A DNA stretch of 64,000 nucleotides, from NCBI GenBank assembly GCA_031213475.1, contig JARUPZ010000034.1:434001-498000 (forward strand), read 5' to 3'. The notes beneath the pieces are model-generated. The model was given only the letters and a program-made list of their open reading frames with translations, was not told where the DNA came from and made no database searches. The position numbers and the translations under genes were made by a program. The DNA is from Nereocystis luetkeana (lineage: Eukaryota; Sar; Phaeophyceae; Laminariales; Laminariaceae). Positions 1 to 12,627 of the stretch are shown here, piece after piece. How positions within the stretch are numbered: the stretch's first letter is position 1; the number at the start of each line of letters is the position of its first letter.

Positions 1-3000
1 GGGATTCCCAGCCGCTTCAGCGTGCGGGAGATCGCGTGAACCAACGGTTGATGTTGGTTCACCTGTACCCCTGCTCTGGGACAGATGCGTACGTGGCGTG
101 TGTCTATGTCGACTGCCTCGCAGCAGGGGCACCTCACCGTCACGTGCTCCTCGATGCCTATGAAGCGCCTTCCCATGCCCACGAACTCCTCTGCTGGTAT
201 GACCCGGAGCGAGTCTGTTGGCCTCGCCCGAAGGCAAGCAGTGGCTCCTGCTCCTTGTAGGCTCCTGTAGCGAGCTTTGGCGAAGGCCTTGGTCTCGCTC
301 CCCCCCAGCGGGTCGCCTGGTCCAGGTGGGCGTGCAATCTCCGGTAGCCCCTCCAGCGAAGCTGTGTGTGCAGCGTGTCGACCCTGATTCACCAGCTTTC
401 CCAACCTCCGTTGAGCCTTCCGGGAGTTGGTGGTTGCGGCATCATGCGCCGCCAGCATGTCGGCTTCAGGGGGCCCTGGGACCAGGTCCCCCTCTGCACC
501 CATGCTCCATTCCAGCCAGGATTCGGGGACGATGCCCTCCATCGCTTCTTTTGTCACGCCCCACGTGTCCCTAATCTCTCGCAGGCTGCGACCGAGCTCA
601 GCAATGATGCTCGAATGAGGGAGACCCCTCTTTACCCTGTCTCCTAGCGGGCCCGTGAGGTCTGCTAGAACCTCCGGCAGGATGCCCACCCTACTCCCAA
701 TGGAGGCAGACATTCGCCTCGCTTCCGTCGACGGCAGCCCTAACCCTCCTGCTCCCGTAGAAAGGCGTGCTTGGGCTTGTTGGTAGGGTTTCAGAGTCAG
801 TTGGCTGGCCGGGCACCCCTCCTGGAAAAACGACTGTGCGTCCGCCGCTCCCGGTAGCTCTAGGATATTTTCGTAGGCCCTCTGAGCCCCGTTGTCGGCC
901 CTTCGGCATGCTTCGAGTGACAGCCCCGGGTCCAGAGCCCTTTCGAGGTAGCCCGTCCGCTGCCCGAGGGATTCGACGGAGATGAGGGCCGCCGCTTGCT
1001 TGTCTGGCATGTTAGCGAGGCAGCGTGCAAGGCGGTCCGCGCCTCCGTCCCTCACTACCTCATTTGCTCGCCCCGGCACGTATTCATCCGAGCCGATCGG
1101 GACACCAACCACCGTCACCCCTCCTTCGTCTGTGATGCGGACGTCAACGCTCTCCAGGAGCGATATCTCCTCCGCCGTCGGGACGTGTCCTTTGGGTGGT
1201 AGTGCTACGGTCTTGGCGGGGTTGACCACAATGCCAATGTCGTCTAGCTCTCGCCGGAGGAAGGCAAAAGCTCTAATCGTGTTGGCCGTGACCCCCATAA
1301 GGCCGAGAGATACATCGTCCATGTAGGCGAAGGCTTCCACTCCTTCTCCTTCGAAATCCTGTCGGAAACGCTTCAGCCCTGGTCTCAACGCCAGACAGAA
1401 CATTGCTGGCCCCATGGGGTCCCCTTGCTGGACACCGCTGGAGCAGGCGATCGTCCTTGTCTCCCCTGAGTCCATCCGGAAATACACGTCGGCGGGTCTT
1501 GTGCCGTAGCACTTCGCCACAAACGGCGTGAGCGCTGGAACGCAGTCCGTTTAACCCGTGTTGAAGGCGTTGGAGCAGTCCGTTAGGACGACCCAGTTGC
1601 CCGTCTCGTGTAACGTCCTAGCCCTCAGTCCCACATGCTCCACTCCTCCGGGTACGGCGACCCCAAACTGCCTCACCTCTCGGTTGACCTCCTCCAACCG
1701 CGGCCGCCACTGTCGCATAGCCCCCGCGGTGATGAGCCGCCTCCAAGTCATGCCCACGCAGACCGGCCGGCACTTTTCCCCCAAGGCAGTGAGGCTCGAC
1801 TGCAAGAAGACCTGCCAGAATTATGGCGGGAACGCGTCCGGCTCGTCGACGATTCTCCGCCAGAAGGCTGTCATGCCCTTTCCGAACTCTTCCCGCCCGA
1901 TGTCGGTGTGGATGATGGATTGCAGGTGCGCAAAGCGTTGACCATCGTTTCCGGGGCCTGAAAGGGCACTGCGGGAACTGATGACGTCGAAGAGCACCTC
2001 GGAGGCGTACTCATCGTCAGGGCGCCACGGAGGGGCGTTTCCGTCTTCCACCTCGGTGGCGGTCGCCAACACCGCAGCCGCCGCCGCCGCGGACACTGCG
2101 GCGCGATCTTCGGAGGGGAACTTGGCCACAAGTGTGCTCCACGTCGTTTCGTTTCCAGCTGATCGTGGCTCTGCTAGCAGGTTCCGAGCTGCCACTTTGA
2201 CCCCTCCTGCGTGGCGACACGCCGACGACGCCCGTTCAAGCTTCGTCTCCTCCTAATCTTCTTGGGCGGCATCCCGTCGCTTCAGGTCCCCTCCCCTGGT
2301 GAATGCTATCAGCCATGGGAGCAGGAGTACTATATCCCCGCTCTCCACCAACGCGAACCTCTGTCGCCTCTTGATTCGGCCGTCCGGTGAGTGGAGCAGG
2401 GCTGACATGAGGTACCATAGCTTGATCGCCCGTAGGAGCGAGTTCGGCGTCGCCGACTCTCGGTTCGGACTGTGCTCACCCATAGCGTGGTTGAGGATGC
2501 CGAGCACGTGAATGCTAATGCGCGCGTGTGCGCCAGCCAACTGCGGTTGCACAGTTTTCCCGGTTGCGAAACGTTGGCCCAGGTCTTCCAAGGAAACGGC
2601 ATCAAGTGGTGGCCCTATACCCAAGCTGTTCTGGTCCCACCCGTACCAAAGCCCCCGGCTGCGAAGGTTCTCGTCACCTATGGTCCCCCCTCCCATCCTC
2701 GCGGCCCGATTACGAAGCCCCGGGTCCGCTTGGACCGCTGCCTGCAGTGCTTCCCGTCTTGGATGTTGTGCCCCGCAGTTGGTTGCTGGGCAGCGGAGAG
2801 GTGCCGGTGCTGCGCCTCTCGCAAGGGCCTCCACCACACACCGGGCGTGAAGCACGTGGCGCCCTTGTCCACATGGAAAGCGTACCGCCCGGTGCCATTG
2901 TTGTAGCGTTACACCGCAGACCCCGCACGCCACTTCCCCTGTGGTGTCGCCAAGGAAGGCCCTGGGGCGCGTCCCGTTCCCGGGTCTCCTCCCCGACGCC

Positions 3001-3989
3001 CTGGGAGATCCTCCGGTTGGACCCTCGTCGTTTGGCATCCCGGACCCCCTGTCTTCCATTGCGGTTCCTCTCCCTCCACTTCTTTGGCCCGTCTCTCTCC
3101 CTTCTCTCCCCCCTCTTCCCCCCCCATTCCGCGGCCCTCCCGTTTCCGGTTCTCCTCTACCCTCACTATCTCTCTCCTCTCTGGTAGGTTCGCTCCTGGT
3201 ACCCCTCCCCACTCCCTCCGCTTCCCCCGCCTCCCTCCCTCCCTCCACCCCACCCACCCCCTGTCCCCTCGCTTCTCTCGCCCCCCCCCTCGCCCCCGCT
3301 CCTCCCTCCCACCCCCTGCCTGCTGACGAAGGTGGCGCACTACCCCCTCTCCCCGCTCTCATCGCTTCCCCCGCTCCTCCCGCTCCCCTCGCTGCTCCCG
3401 ATCCCCCCGCTCCCTCCGCTCCCTCCGTTCCCCCCGCTCCCCCCGCCCCCCCCACTCCCTCCACTCCCTCCGCTCCCCTCGCTTCCCCCGCTCCCCCCGC
3501 TCCCCCCGCTCCCTCCGTTCCCCCTTCACCCCCCGCTCCCCCCCATCCATCTGTCCCCCCCGGTCCCCACGCTTCCCCTTCTCCCTCCGCTCCCCCCACT
3601 CCCTTCCCCCCTCGCCCCTCCCCTCTCCCGCCTGCTGAAGAGGGTGGCGCACTACCCCCCCGCCTGGCGTTTCGCCCCGTACTCGCGTCGGTCCCTCTCC
3701 CTGCACTGCTTCCTCGTGGACCCCTCCCAGAACCTCTCGATCGGCCTCCTCTACCCCTTGCGATCGTTCCCCCCTCCCTCACGTTGGTTGGCGCTGTCGG
3801 TCCGGGGGTTGTCGACGCTACCTCGGACCTTGTCCAAGGCGTTCTGGGTTGTTCTGCTGGCGTGGTATCCCGGCTTCCCTCGTTTTGGTGGCTCTCTGAG
3901 GTACTCGGAGCTGCGCGTTCTTGCTCCAGCTGCCCTCTCCTCATCGGATCTCTCTCTAGAGCCGGCCCTTTTCCTCCCGGCGAGGGCAC
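1..3989 (-). pseudogene. LINE second reading frame with reverse transcriptase (partial)
   Basis: A single frame runs from 3989 to the window edge, cut by stops at 2253, 1821 and 1551. Order: a Gly/Glu/Arg-rich low-complexity stretch; a Cys/His module (CGVCGV, then HARC, then CPATNC); the conserved LINE block around LWYLMSALLHSPDGRIKRRQ; then reverse transcriptase with motif A (LTDCSNAFN, near 1560-1585), motif B (SSGVQQGDPMGPA, near 1405-1445) and motif C, YMDD at 1314-1325. After the polymerase comes a CPCC...H...C cluster (about 70-130) typical of LINE C-terminal ends. No RNase H or endonuclease domain is visible within the window. From 1550 to base 1 the frame is open, so its true end lies outside. 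Confidence 0.85.
3050..3665. repeat. Pyrimidine-rich low-complexity tract inside the LINE
   Basis: The + strand is almost pure C/T in short units such as CTCCCCCCG. In the LINE sense strand it reads as Gly/Glu/Ala repeats. It gives long spurious Pro-rich frames on the + strand. Confidence 0.85.
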
Positions 3990-4060
3990 CGCCTCTACCG
4001 GAAAGGGAGGGAGCGCGCTACTTTCCGCCAGCGCGTTTTGAACGCCGAGGGTCTATCTCG

Positions 4061-6799
4061 TCAAGCGTTCCTCACACTCAGCGTCGAGGCCCGCCAAGTA
4101 TTCTTGAACTCTTGAACATGGGGCCCAATGTAGATCCTCCAGTTAGCTAATCGAAGCGAGACATCCTGCGGTCGAATCCCGAGCGCGGCGAACCGCGTAC
4201 GGTAGCGGCCGACGGCCACTTCCCATTCCCTCGAGCGTGGAAAATCAAGGTAGGCCGCTTGAGGCAGGCCCAGAGCATCGCTGAACAGGGAGCACAAGAG
4301 GAACGAAGAGGTTGGGCTCCTCCCGTGGGCACGTACCATGTGCTCGAATGAGCTGTATACGCCGGTTGTCAGGTAACTAACCGGCCCCGGTCCTGGGGCG
4401 TCCCGTTGAAGGAGGCTGGCGAACTGCATGGTGCTCCTTAACGTTGCCCATCTTCCCCCCGACCCCTCCATTGGTAAGCCACTAGCACGCTCCGCCGGGT
4501 GGGGGGGTCGTCTTCCCCCGTCCCCCTCGTGGCGGCATGCGTCGCAGGACCTCGGGTCTGTATGCCCTCTCGCGAGGCGGTCTGCTCGTTCCAGCATGCA
4601 ACTGGCGTGCACAAGCCCCCCGTGGGAGCTCGGGACGGGTACTTGCCTGTGAATGCCCCTCGACGCCTCTGCCGAGTCTTCCAGAGCCTGTCCGCAGTAC
4701 GTGCACTCTGCGTCTTCCTCCTCTCTCTCCCTCCCTTCTGCCTGTTGGGTCTGAGCTGGGTTCACGACGTCCTCATCCTGCGAAATCGCTGACCGCCACG
4801 ATCTTTCCAGTTGTCTCCTTCTATGGGCGCCCATCACTGTAGCGCCGTCATAACGTAGGTGTAGCCTCGGCAGTATCTGGGTGAGACGAAACGCTCTCCG
4901 ACGGAGCGGCCCATTCCCTTCTGGGATGGCTACCCCGAACCGATCGTCTCCCCTTCCGGAGGCCCCCTGTACGTTCTCCACGGCGCACTCCGTATGAGCG
5001 AGCCAACCTGCGAAAGAGAACCTGTTACGGTCTGCAACTCGCTCTCCACAGGCCCCGCACGGCGCTTCCACTTGTTCTTGCTAAGGGGCCGTGCCACGCC
5101 AATCTCCCCAGATATCTTCCTCCCCTCTCTCAGTTGCACTCCTCGGCAAATCTATCGTTCCAGTTGGGGTGGTGGACCCCCCGTTGAGGCGGAGCTCCGC
5201 AGCGTTGACCCTGGCACCTATGGCTCTCTCTTCCGCCGTATCCGCCGATCTACCGAGACCCCTGATCTGTTGGAGAACAGGGTGAAGATCCACATCTTGG
5301 TGTACCGCATGTAGAGCCGGGTTCGGGCACGTGACCTGGTGTGTGATCGTACGTGTCGCGTTGGCCCTGGCTCGGGGGATTGCATCTTCAACAAAGCCTA
5401 GGGCGCAACGTCGGTGCACCTCGCATGAGCAGGACACACGCACAAAGGCGATCTCCTCCACCAGTCCGTGGCAGATGCTGCATATCACTCGCCCTCCCCT
5501 ACCGTTCCGTGTGGCCCTGGTGGATGACCCCCCTCCTCTCCTAACCGGCACCTCACGCCGTGCGACCGCCATCGCCTCTGACATGATCTCTTCGCTGTGC
5601 TGTCGGAGTGCTATTATGTCGGCTTCTTCGACTGTTGCGGTAGCTCTGCATGCCGGGCATCGTAGGTCGGTTGCCGCTCTGACGCGAAGGGCGGCATAGC
5701 AAGGCAGGTGGAGTCGGTGAGGGCAGCTGCCGAGATGGACCATTGGGGCCACCAATGCCTCGTAGCACACGCAGCAGTCTTCCGGGGGTTCCACTCGGGG
5801 CTGCCCATTCTCTGCGGGTGGCGGCGGCGGCGGCGGCGATTCTGGCGTCGACGCTGATCCCGAGCTCCCCCCCTCCAGCGCTCCTCCGGGCATCGTCGGT
5901 GGCGTCCTTGGTAGCGGCGTCCGCGCCGGTCCGGTCGCTGGCTGCGATGACGTCACATTCGCCGGCACCGCTTCCGGTGCCAAGAGCGGCGTCCCTGTCG
6001 AAGGGGGTGCCCCTGTCGGCAACGACTGGCGTGGCTCTGTCACAGGTGACGGCAGGGGTGGCGTGTCCGGCTGTAATGCGGTCGGTGGTGGTCGCGGTGT
6101 CTCCGACGGTCACGGCGCGCGTATCGAGCTTGCTGGTGGAGGCCGTGGCTCTGCTTGGGACTGCCCCGTTGGCTGAGGCTGCCTTGGGCGCGGCTCGAAC
6201 ACTTCCGGTCGTCGTACTGTTGGAGATAGGGTTGGAGTCTCCTGCAGCGTCTGTGACGGCGGCTGTGGGGGCGTGGGAGGCCTTTCTTCAGAGGTGGGTT
6301 GCAGACGCGCTGGTGTAGGGGTCGGGGAGTGAGTCCCGGTCGTGGCTGGTGGCGCTGAGAACGAGGGGTCTGGCGCCTGGACCGGTGCAGGTACCATCCG
6401 TGGCGGAAGCGGCGATGTCCTCATCGTCAAAGCCTCCAGCCCACCTTCTGCTCTCGACTGCATACCCGTTGACGAAAGAGCCCCACTCGACGTCCTTGGC
6501 AGGGCGGGCGATATCATCGACCGAAGTTCTGGCGGCGGGGAAGCCGTCTCCACCGGCGACCGCAAAGGGTCCTCTACCGCTACTCTCGATTGCCCCAATG
6601 GACGTGTACGTATCGTAGGCAGCCCCTGCCTCGTTGGTAACGGTGGCCTCAGGATCCCCTGCCCCGGTTGTGGTGGGAGAGGCACCCCTGAGGGTGGTTC
6701 TCGCTGGGACGGAAGTGGCCCCCTCTGTGATGCCACCGGGGTCGTCCGCTCTATCACCTGTTCCAGAGGGGGAGCGCCGGATGACTGCCTATTGCACAT
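4061..6799 (-). pseudogene. LINE first reading frame, Pro-rich with RING-like zinc modules
   Basis: One frame holds three blocks (6799-6110, 6043-5081, 5071-4061) separated by two in-frame stops (TGA at 6110, TAG at 5081), about 910 codons in all. The first block is mostly Pro/Ser/Thr. The second holds two RING-like modules: CVCYEAL, then CPHRLHLPC, then CPAC; and CSIC, then CSCEVHRRC. The third holds two further Cys/His clusters (CGACGE; CTYCGQ). Such modules in LINE first proteins usually bind nucleic acid or act as protein-binding fingers. The absence of frameshifts suggests recent loss of function. It could be mistaken for a host RING ubiquitin ligase, but it is continuous with the reverse-transcriptase unit. 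Confidence 0.7.
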
Positions 6800-6805
6800 T
6801 TATTA

Positions 6806-7330
6806 TTATTATTTCTCTTGCCATCCGACAATGTGCAGCGTGATGATCTGTACCAGGTATACATTTATTGTTGTCGGATGGCAAGCATAAGAATAATAAT
6901 ACATTTACCTTTCATACAAAAAATATGGATCATACAACTTGTTGTGTGTGAAGACCAAACAGCATCAATCAGTCCTTACATTTGCGCCCACGGTGGTACC
7001 GGTATCCGCTATGCATTTACATATACTATTATGTGTATATACAGCAATATTTTTGTTGCAACACGGGGCACACTGCCAGCGGAAGCGTTGAGCTCACGCG
7101 GGCGGACGCGCGGACAACACCCGGGGTGGGGCAAGTTGTACTACATGTATGTCATCGAGTATAAGCATAATAAACAGTTTTAGGTCCGCGGCCGGCGTCC
7201 CCGGCCGATGGCTTGGTAAGGTGGTCCGCGTGCCTATCAAGATCAATTTCGTTGGTTCAAAAGTCTCACCGAGTGCATGCTGGTGGGGATTTTTTCTTCC
7301 ATAAAAAAGTTCTGATTATTAGCCGAAAGC
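6806..7330. other. AT-rich spacer after the LINE, no gene seen
   Basis: Composition shifts abruptly from GC-rich to AT-rich. It holds a TACCAGGTA motif at 6855 and otherwise nothing recognisable. Confidence 0.5.
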
Positions 7331-7377
7331 GCGAGAGCGTGAGTTGGCTACATTCGATGAAAACCGACGAGCACGGT

Positions 7378-7510
7378 GGGAATGCTGAACTCTCTATGTG
7401 CGCGACAAAAAATAAAGGCACGTACCGGGGGGGAGACAGGACGACACCTGTGACCACGGCTTGTCCAGAAGATCGTTGAGGGTAAAAAAACCTTCTACCA
7501 GTATAGGGCT
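7378..7510 (+). repeat. SINE-related fragment (type B body)
   Basis: It shares the block AAGGCACGTACCG with the tRNA-derived SINEs at 31.2 and 60.1 kb, then follows a second body, ACACCTGTGACCACGGCTTG, also found at 45.75 kb. It ends in an A-rich tail. The tRNA-like head is missing. Confidence 0.6.
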
Positions 7511-7537
7511 GGAAATTAAGTAAAAAAGTGATGAAAA

Positions 7538-7624
7538 AAAAAAATGTCCCGTTTTGGGGACAAACTACTCGAAATTTGTGTGGGTTGTCCCCAAAACGGG
7601 GCTGCGAATGTAGAAGGGTTAAGG
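7538..7624. repeat. TTAA foldback element, decayed left arm
   Basis: Inverted arms around GTCCCGTTTTGGGGACAAAC match the ~95-bp piggyBac-like family best seen at 35877-35974. The left outer arm is lost, and the right end keeps AAGGGTTAAG. Confidence 0.65.
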
Positions 7625-7635
7625 TGAACCCGCCT

Positions 7636-7679
7636 CCAACAACAACAACAACAACAACTATACAACAACAACTAACCCT

Positions 7680-7716
<37 letters not shown>

Positions 7717-7726
7717 GCAACAACAA
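7636..7726. repeat. (AAC)n microsatellite
   Basis: AAC units are broken once by CTATAC and once by a CTAACCCTAAC piece that resembles a telomere-type unit. Confidence 0.9.
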
Positions 7727-7929
7727 GGGGGGGCATAAGGTGGAAACGAGCATGAAATCGAATGCGCGGCATGTGTTTGCAACGAGCGGCGTGCGAGGCG
7801 TGGGGAGGGGGGGAGACTCGATATCATGGGAGGGGGGGGGGGTGAAATAACTATGCTACAAGTACTCTCGGGGCAGCATTGCACTCGAGTTGGAGACGAC
7901 AGCCCGAAAGAGGTCATGATCAACAAGTT

Positions 7930-9415
7930 CGCACCGCCACCGCTTATTTACCGATCCTCACACTTATTCACAGTTCATGCGCACCGGCTTCACCCCCGCG
8001 TTTGGAGGACAAACGATATACCGGTAGGGTTTCAGCCAAAATCAGGTATACCTGGCCACACTTTTCGGCTAAAATCAGTTTCCAGTACCAGGTACATGCT
8101 TAAAACAAGTACAAAACACACCCCAGGAGCCCTGCTATTGGCCAGGGATATCGTAACTCGTGACTGATTTTGTGGCTCGAAAAGGCCACGGTATACGTGA
8201 CTTTTTCTACTCTGTCTAGCTTTCGACTGATTCTGGCCAACTCTGAACCAATCAGAGAGGTCATACGACGTACGAGTACGTACATTGTTGTTTTCTCTTC
8301 GTATGCGTCTGCCCTGCCTCGGTTGAAATCCTTCTGCATTAAAACTCTGTACTCGTACGTCGTACTTGCTACGTAAAAGTACATTTTTATACACATGCCA
8401 TACGCTGGTTTCACTTTTATTTTTTTCTGGGGTATTCGATGCGCTTCAGTTAGTTGTTGCGGTGTGTACTCTGTCTGTTGTTTTCTATGGTCACAGCGGT
8501 CTATACAGCACCATGGTCACACGGTATTTCGTCTGTACCACCCCGCGTCGAGCTGGCCTCAGGTTTGGTACGGCAAGATAATTTCGTGCCGAGCAGGCGG
8601 TTCTGCGAGGACAGTCTAGAAGTTTTAAAGCTGTCAACGGGGGGGGTGCGAGAGTGAATACTCTTAGCGCTCCCGCCGTAGCGAAACAAGCGAAGCTTAT
8701 TAATAGTGACTCTCAGCAGGAACCCGTGGTACCTACACCTTAAAAGAAAAGAAAACAATTCAGATTTTGGAGGCCATGTGGCACGCTTAATGCTTTGAGC
8801 GCATTCTTTTTTCACCAGATTTTCATGAGCATAACACCGCTCGTGGCGCGCGTTAGTTACTTGGATTTAGAATGACCTGATTTTGTATCAAACGGATCAG
8901 GTTTACTTGATTTAGGCATTTTCCCAACGATATACGATGCTTGGAATTAGAACTGGAAGCGTCTTAAGGAGTGGGGGGTGCTTGTCGTCGGGGGTTGTGG
9001 ACGGGTCCGCCTTGTCAATAATTATCCCCGGCTTTCAACTTGTTTACGATTTGCGTATTGTTACACCAAGGGGTTCATCCCTATATATATCGCGGCGATG
9101 CCTCGTTTCGATCAGAATGCCCACTTCGACGATTTTTCGGTCGGGCGGGTTGCGTTTGAATAAGATACTGTGCACTGAGGGGAAGGGCCTTTCCCTTTTC
9201 CCCATCGGTATGTGACCAATACTTTGAAGCATCAACGTTGAAAACCATACCGTACGTCTACATAGAACACGTGAGGAATCTGAAAGCAATTGCAAAGTGT
9301 CGTCGTCAACATGCTGCCCGTAAAGTAGGAGGTTGCTGAGTTAGGGGCGTGCTGCTTTTGATTTGGGCACGCTGTCCTTGACGCAAGATATGGTTATCCC
9401 CGTTGCTTTTTTATC
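7930..9415. other. Spacer without a recognisable gene
   Basis: No coding signal is seen. It contains a perfect 16-bp inverted pair, TACGACGTACGAGTAC at 8264-8279 and its complement at 8349-8364, and a TACCAGGTA at about 8087. Confidence 0.5.
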
Positions 9416-9416
9416 C

Positions 9417-9485
9417 AGGGGGGGGGGGGGGGGAGGTGTGCTCAGGCCATGCATGGCCGTAGTCGTTTGACCATTCACCCTCGCA
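9417..9485. repeat. G-tract plus CATGCATGGCC repeat, short copy
   Basis: A 16-base G run is followed by CATGCATGGCCGTAGTCGT. The same combination recurs at 12885-13030 and 25155-25340, so this is a dispersed family and not a chance G run. Confidence 0.6.
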
Positions 9486-11225
9486 TCCGTACCCAAATAT
9501 ACCCCGCAACCTTTGCATGGCTTCACGAATAATACTCCTGTGTAGCGCATACTGGGAGCCGCAGACACAACCAGGCGTGAAAAAAACATTCCTGTATGGC
9601 GCACAGACTGGGCTGAGCAGGCGTGTCACTAATAAAACATTCACATGCCCGTGTGGGGCAAGAACTGGCACGCAAAACAGAGGCACACCTGGGACAACAC
9701 AAGGAGCAACTTCACCCGCGGCCTATGCAACACGCAAGGGGAGCGGTGGGGCGCTATCGGCTTACATGTTCGAACGGTGCGGAACGCACGAATAGGGGCC
9801 TAGCCGTGGAATGTGGCATGCCCTAGGCCCCGGTTGAGACGTTGTCCATAACAGCAACGGAAATAATTCATGGCCGTCTTGAGTTGCTACACACCCCATC
9901 CTTCGTGTCGGCAACCTACTGTTGTACATACAGTAGTACACCGGGTGGTTTCGTCGTTGCGTAAAAGTTTCCCCACCCTGCTCCTACGAACAAAATCTTC
10001 GCAAAATCGTGGTCTCATTGGGCCGGTCGCTGTCGATGATTAGACAGCATCAGTATCATATGTGTACCCGTCAACGGGGGCAATATCAATCTTCACAGTG
10101 TGTATGTAAAACCTACCTTACTGGCGATCCCTCATACGCAGACAGCTAGAGAGAGAAATAAGACCAAAACCAAGGCAAACGAAAAATGATTATACACAAA
10201 CAGTTATGTTGCTTTTGTGTCGGCATGCCGCCCAGAGATCGACAGCAATATATCCGCCGACGTAGTGCTTTGCGGGAGAAGTCCATATATGCCTCCAAGC
10301 ACCACGCTCGCGTGGACAGTATGCTCACCGCGCATGCTAACAATTCAAAGCAAGCAACGTATATGCATTTCCTCCTGGAAAACTGACGAGACACAATGGC
10401 AGTTTTTGCGACTTCCGCTCAACACCGTTCACGTTTTAACACAAAACAATACCGCGTGCCAACCAAGACGCTCTACATAAGGAGCCATCCCCAGCTCGCT
10501 AAGTGGCCAGCCTTTTCCAGCTACATGCTGAAAGCATGTACGCACCACATGTATACACTATTATAGGGTAATGTTGACCTGACGCTGTGCTGAATATCGG
10601 TACTATATTGCAACCTGAACGCATGGCCTGGTTATCTTGACGTTGCACTTTCTACCAGCGCGGGAGGGGGGGGGTCTGTTTATCCGTGTACTATTACTAT
10701 TATGCTTGCCTTCCAACAATATTGCGTAGATACCATTCCAATATAAACCGAATATCCTTCTGTAAATCAACAGTATTCCTCATACGCTTCTCTGCCAGCC
10801 GTTTCCCAATTTCCATTCCCCACATCATTTCATCTTAGCTATATATCATATTCTATCATCCTCATGCCAAGTTGCAATAACATGCGCCAAGCTTGTTGGT
10901 GATCTCTCTAGCATCTCCCCCGCTTGGCGCTGTTTTTACCCTGCCCCTACGTCTCCGCCCTCTCCTTTGACACCCAATCCAGTTACCGGTTAGGAGCTGT
11001 TCAGGCAGTTGACTTTCTCGGTCCTCATTGTCAAGGCCAATATTTCTACCGGATACGCGCTTGGGTACCTCACTGGTTAGCATTTTAGCAGGGCTCTCGG
11101 GGGCTCCTTGGTCTTGTAAGCTATAAATGTAATGCACGCACGGTTTTGGGCGCCACAGCCTTCTACACAGACGGCCGGGACCCCCCCCTCGCACAATGTG
11201 GGCACAACACAAAACCTTGTGAAGG
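9486..11225. other. Spacer without a recognisable gene
   Basis: Only short open frames without family resemblance are present. No repeat copy of the families described elsewhere was found here. Confidence 0.45.
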
Positions 11226-11254
11226 CATTGAACAAGGCAGTAAGTACACCACGA

Positions 11255-11375
11255 GGCGTACCGAATTGAGAAGTTGTCGGCACTTCGTGGGATTTGCCAC
11301 ATTGTTGTGGACACGTTGAATAATCTACTATATCAAACCCCACAAGGTGTCGACAACCTCTCAATTCCGCACTAC
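11255..11375. repeat. Imperfect inverted repeat
   Basis: ACCGAATTGAGAAGTTGTCG near 11259 faces GTCGACAACCTCTCAATTCC near 11347. The arms are about 32 bp around a ~50-bp loop, a foldback shape like a small transposon remnant. Confidence 0.55.
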
Positions 11376-11429
11376 ATTGATCAATTTCTCCACAAGGATT
11401 GTTTTACGCCTTTATTGTGTGTGTGTGTA

Positions 11430-11448
11430 GGGGGGGGGGGGGGGGGGG
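11430..11448. repeat. 19-base G tract
   Basis: It follows a (GT)n run. Long G or C homopolymers recur across the window. Confidence 0.95.
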
Positions 11449-11741
11449 CGGCCGCCCGTGAATACATATTGCTTCATGCGGTAAACGCCTGGGAGTGTCC
11501 TAGTTCGTTCCCGACGGATGGACACCCCTCCCCCCCTCCTGGCCACAACGTCGAGAACGATACCAATTGCCTTGAGGACCCGCTGCGAAGCTATAAAGCA
11601 TCTCGACTGGACGCGTTATGAATTTCAAAATCCCCACAAAGTGTCTGCAATGTTTACAGCACCTAGTACCTGGCATGTACAAAGGCTACTGCTGCGCTGG
11701 CGTTGTGTTATCGTGATCACTTTCAGCTTGGCAGCGTGTCG

Positions 11742-11826
11742 TCAGCATTGTTGTTGTTGTTCTCACATTAACTCTCTGACGAAGGGGTCCGTGGTCACAT
11801 GAAGGTGCTGGAGCCCTAGGAAGATC
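11742..11826 (-). repeat. GTT-ended repeat, left copy of an inverted pair
   Basis: (GTT)n then CTCACATTAACTCTCTGACG and on to GAGCCCTAGGAAGAT. The complementary copy is at 13886-13973. Confidence 0.8.
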
Positions 11827-11921
11827 GGAAAAAACACTAACAAACAATAGTCGGGAAGCGTGTGCACCTAATAAAGACGAAAAAGGCGCACACATGAAAT
11901 TAAATCAAAGTGCAAAATGAA

Positions 11922-12032
11922 CTATTACGGGGGGCCATAGTTAACAGGACCAAATATTGTTAGTAAAAATCGTTAAACATATAGGTTTTGATGTATACCA
12001 TAGGTCCTGTTAACTATGGTCCCCCGTAATAG
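11922..12032. repeat. CTATTACGGGGG foldback element, copy 1
   Basis: The near-palindrome starts CTATTACGGGGGGCCATAG and ends CCCCCGTAATAG, with arms of about 45 bp around an AT-rich loop. It codes for nothing, so it would need a transposase from elsewhere. Arms still match closely, so the copy is young. Confidence 0.88.
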
Positions 12033-12627
12033 CATGGCCGCGGGTATCCACTTAATTACAGCATGGAGTTCCCCCCGTTCCCACAAACCAACTCGTGGCT
12101 ACTAATTACAGCGGTTGCTGTCTGGAGTGCTGCCTCTACCGTACGGAACGCACGGTAGTCGTGAACATAGAGAGGAAAACACCTACCTGCTGTCTGGGGT
12201 GCTGTCAGCGTGGCGACTCGCCGACATGCGTATCATAGACTGGTATGGCATGGTTCACCACGTTGCGACTAATGACGAGGGCTTCTTCACCCCGCGACTA
12301 TTCTGGTCGTTGCGCATTCTCGGAGGTGGAGGTGATCCAGCGAGGGTCACCGGATACGAAAAGTACGAGGATGTGTCGTGGCCACAGCTGCGCTAGCTGT
12401 GCGCGGAGGGCCTAGAGAGATTGAATGGGGGCCAAGCGGTCAGGAGCTCCTCGCTGCAATATATGGGAGAGGAAAGGTTTTCCGAGATATGAGGCGCCGT
12501 TTAAGGACAGGGGGTCATATTTCCGGGGCTTGGTCGACACCCTCCTATCTACTTGATACGGCCTCGCTCCTGTTGACGCCACGTGTAAATGTACTCACAC
12601 TGCGCTACTATCACTACGTACAGCTAC

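Larger units (their letters stand above)
1..6805 (-). mobile_element. Decayed LINE-like (non-LTR) retrotransposon, 3' part off the left edge
   Basis: A - strand element begins near 6.8 kb and runs off the window. Two long reading frames lie in order: 6799-4061, rich in proline and zinc-binding modules, and 3989-1, ending in a reverse transcriptase. No long terminal repeat flanks it. The polymerase motif block GVQQGDPMGPAMF is of the non-LTR type, and a Cys/His cluster follows the polymerase domain, as in other LINEs. Base composition is much more GC-rich than the DNA to its right, which changes sharply near 6.8 kb. Each frame is cut by a few in-frame stops but otherwise stays in phase over kilobases, so the copy is dead but fairly young. 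The exact LINE clade is not assigned. Confidence 0.82.

Noticed and set aside
2941-4041. Long Pro-rich open frames on the + strand
   Set aside because: They are the complement of the LINE's Gly/Glu/Arg low-complexity region. Openness comes from C/T-rich composition.
5081-6043. Host RING-finger E3 ligase gene
   Set aside because: The frame continues in phase with the rest of the LINE unit and is followed by its reverse transcriptase.
7636-7755. Poly-Thr/Val or poly-Cys coding frames over (AAC)n
   Set aside because: Frames are open only because a trinucleotide repeat lacks stops in every phase.
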